A stretch of 7,399 nt of DNA, taken from contig DOTC01000193.1 in the NCBI GenBank assembly GCA_003513855.1, positions 1 to 7,399 on the forward strand. The letters are read 5' to 3'. Source of the DNA: Deltaproteobacteria bacterium. Lineage in GTDB: Bacteria; Desulfobacterota; Deferrimicrobia; Deferrimicrobiales; Deferrimicrobiaceae. Positions within the stretch are counted from its first letter, which is position 1; each line of letters starts with the position of its first letter. A program made the position numbers and the translations under genes. This document shows, piece by piece, positions 5,974-7,399 of this stretch. The notes beneath the pieces are model-generated. The model did no database searches and was not told where the DNA came from. It saw only the letters and a program-made list of their open reading frames with translations.

Positions 5974-7399
5974 TCCGTTGGGTTCCGGGCATTCTCGTCC
6001 TCCTGGGACTCCTTTCGTGCGCACCGGAGCGGGTTCCGGTCGAGCAGGACGTCACCGGGGAGGTGGGAAGCCGTCTGCGCGTCAAGATCGAGTCCGGCCG
6101 GGGGATTTCGCAATTCACCTGTCGCCAGGAAATCCTGTGCGGGTCGTCGGTCATCCCCGTCTTCTATGAACGTCGGGGATTTACCCCTGCCTGGAGCGGG
6201 CGCGACGGGCGGTTTCCCCTGGCGGACTCCCTCATCGCCGCGATCCGGGAGTCGGACCGGGAGGGACTCCATTCCTACGACTACCACCTGGCGGGCATCG
6301 AGCCGCTGCTGGCCGACAGCAGGAGGGAACGAGCCAAGGGGGAACCGTATGACCCCGAAATTGGGGCCGATCTCGACCTTCTCCTGACCGACGCCTTCCT
6401 CCTCTACGGATCCCATCTGCTGGCGGGCCGCGTGAATCCCGAGACCCTGCATGCCGACTGGATCGCATACAACCCCTCCACGGATCTGGCCGCCCTCCTC
6501 GAATCCGCGCTCGGGGGAGACAACGTCGCAGATACCCTGCGGTCCCTTCGGCCGCCCCATCCCGGCTATGCCGGACTGCAGACCGCCCTTGCGCAATACC
6601 GGGAATTGGCCGGCCGCGGGGGGTGGCCGGCCGTTCCTCCCGGGGGAACCCTGCGGAAAGGGGACGGGGGCGACCGGGTCGAACTGCTCCGGAAACGCCT
6701 CGCGGCGACCGGAGACCTGGATCTCCCCGCGGCGGGGGAGGAGTCGCCGTTCGACGAGGCACTGGAAGCTGCCGTCCGCCGGTTTCAGCGAAGACACGGT
6801 CTCGAGGACGACGGCATCGTCGGCCGGGAGACCCTCGCCGCCCTGAACGTCCCCGTCGAGAAGCGGGTCGCACAGATGGAATGGAACATGGAGCGGTGGC
6901 GCTGGGTCCCGCACGACCTGGGCGATCGATACATCCTTGTGAACATCCCGGATTACAGACTGCGTATCGTCGACCCCCCCGGGAGCGAGAGGGAAATGCG
7001 GATCATCGTCGGAAAGCACTACACCGCGACACCGGTCTTCAGCGGGGTGCTGAACCACCTGGAGATCAATCCCTACTGGAACATCCCGCACAGCATCGCG
7101 GTCAAGGAGGTCTTGCCGAAAATCCGTCAAGACCCCGGCTACCTGGCCAAACAGGGGATCCGGGTTTTCCGGGACTGGAGGGACGGGGCTCCGGAAATCG
7201 ACCCGGAAACCGTCGATTGGAGCAGGGTGGACGACCGGAGCTTTTCGTTCAAACTGCGCCAGGAACCGGGCCCCCTGAACCCGCTCGGCCGCCTCAAGTT
7301 CCTCTTCCCGAACAAGTTCGCCGTGTACCTTCACGATACCCCGGCCCGGGGACTGTTCCGCAATTTCGCCCGGGGCTTCAGCCACGGCTGCATCCGGGT
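5961..7399 (+). CDS. YcbB/LdtD-type L,D-transpeptidase, putative lipoprotein (3' end missing)
   Basis: Periplasmic enzyme forming 3-3 (mDap-mDap) cross-links in peptidoglycan or attaching proteins to it. Residues 1-20 form a signal peptide ending LLSC, a plausible lipobox with Cys20 lipidated; Ala at +2 favours outer-membrane sorting. Next come a scaffold domain of YcbB type (about 60-225; PVFYERRGFTPAW, LLTDAFLLYGSHLLAGRVNP), a peptidoglycan-binding domain (about 230-296; AVRRFQRRHGLEDDGIVGRE) and the YkuD catalytic domain from about 323. Its active site shows His458 in YLHDTP and Cys477 in SHGCIR, 2-3 codons before the window ends. Cys54 and Cys60 might form a disulfide. About 40-60 residues are probably missing at the C-terminus. 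The start is chosen so that the signal peptide has a short basic n-region; ATG 5928 and TTG 5970 are alternatives, and none has a good ribosome binding site. The 13-nt overlap with the upstream gene suggests translational coupling. Confidence 0.93.
   Translation, partial: MRSLIRWVPGILVLLGLLSCAPERVPVEQDVTGEVGSRLRVKIESGRGISQFTCRQEILCGSSVIPVFYERRGFTPAWSGRDGRFPLADSLIAAIRESDREGLHSYDYHLAGIEPLLADSRRERAKGEPYDPEIGADLDLLLTDAFLLYGSHLLAGRVNPETLHADWIAYNPSTDLAALLESALGGDNVADTLRSLRPPHPGYAGLQTALAQYRELAGRGGWPAVPPGGTLRKGDGGDRVELLRKRLAATGDLDLPAAGEESPFDEALEAAVRRFQRRHGLEDDGIVGRETLAALNVPVEKRVAQMEWNMERWRWVPHDLGDRYILVNIPDYRLRIVDPPGSEREMRIIVGKHYTATPVFSGVLNHLEINPYWNIPHSIAVKEVLPKIRQDPGYLAKQGIRVFRDWRDGAPEIDPETVDWSRVDDRSFSFKLRQEPGPLNPLGRLKFLFPNKFAVYLHDTPARGLFRNFARGFSHGCIR

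Noticed and set aside
4477..6024. A 515-codon minus-strand open frame opposite the B12 radical SAM gene
   Set aside because: Composition typical of a GC-rich shadow frame and no motifs; the plus strand has full radical SAM signatures.
5853..7385. A 510-codon minus-strand open frame opposite the L,D-transpeptidase gene
   Set aside because: No family resemblance; the plus-strand frame has a signal peptide, peptidoglycan-binding domain and YkuD active site.

Overview
The window is GC-rich, gene-dense bacterial chromosomal DNA. It holds six protein genes, two of them cut by the window edges, in two divergent groups. Gene content is metabolic and envelope-related: two radical SAM enzymes, a class I (vertebrate-type) aldolase, a thiol peroxidase, a CLC anion transporter with CBS domains and a YcbB-type L,D-transpeptidase. 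This fits a Gram-negative, probably anaerobic bacterium of the former Deltaproteobacteria (Desulfuromonadota/Desulfobacterota-like). That placement is an inference from protein style and base composition; there is no rRNA or marker gene here to settle it. I see no mobile element, CRISPR array, tRNA or rRNA.

Minus-strand group, read from about 2586 down to 1: a cysteine-rich radical SAM protein of the PflA/AmmeMemoRadiSam-like type (2586-1489), a class I fructose-bisphosphate aldolase (1388-366), and the first 99 codons of thiol peroxidase tpx (297-1, cut by the window edge). The three genes point the same way with gaps of 97 and 68 nt and no convincing intrinsic terminator between them, so read-through is possible.

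Plus-strand group, from about 2676 to the end: a CLC-family anion transporter with a C-terminal CBS pair (2676-4508), a B12-binding-domain radical SAM enzyme of unknown substrate (4537-5973), and a putative lipoprotein L,D-transpeptidase (5961-7399, cut just after its catalytic cysteine). A 28-nt gap and then a 13-nt overlap make this a likely operon.

The 89-bp divergent region (2587-2675) is the only real regulatory space. It holds a G-quadruplex-type motif, a stack of short palindromes, and promoter-like elements in both directions. One of these would make the minus-strand radical SAM mRNA leaderless; the other sits on top of the first ATG of the CLC gene and argues for a later start. Nothing here is demonstrably a new system. 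The parts most worth following are the unassigned B12 radical SAM enzyme coupled to a cell-wall cross-linking enzyme, the CLC with a channel-like residue at the proton-glutamate position, and the multi-cysteine N-terminus of the other radical SAM protein.
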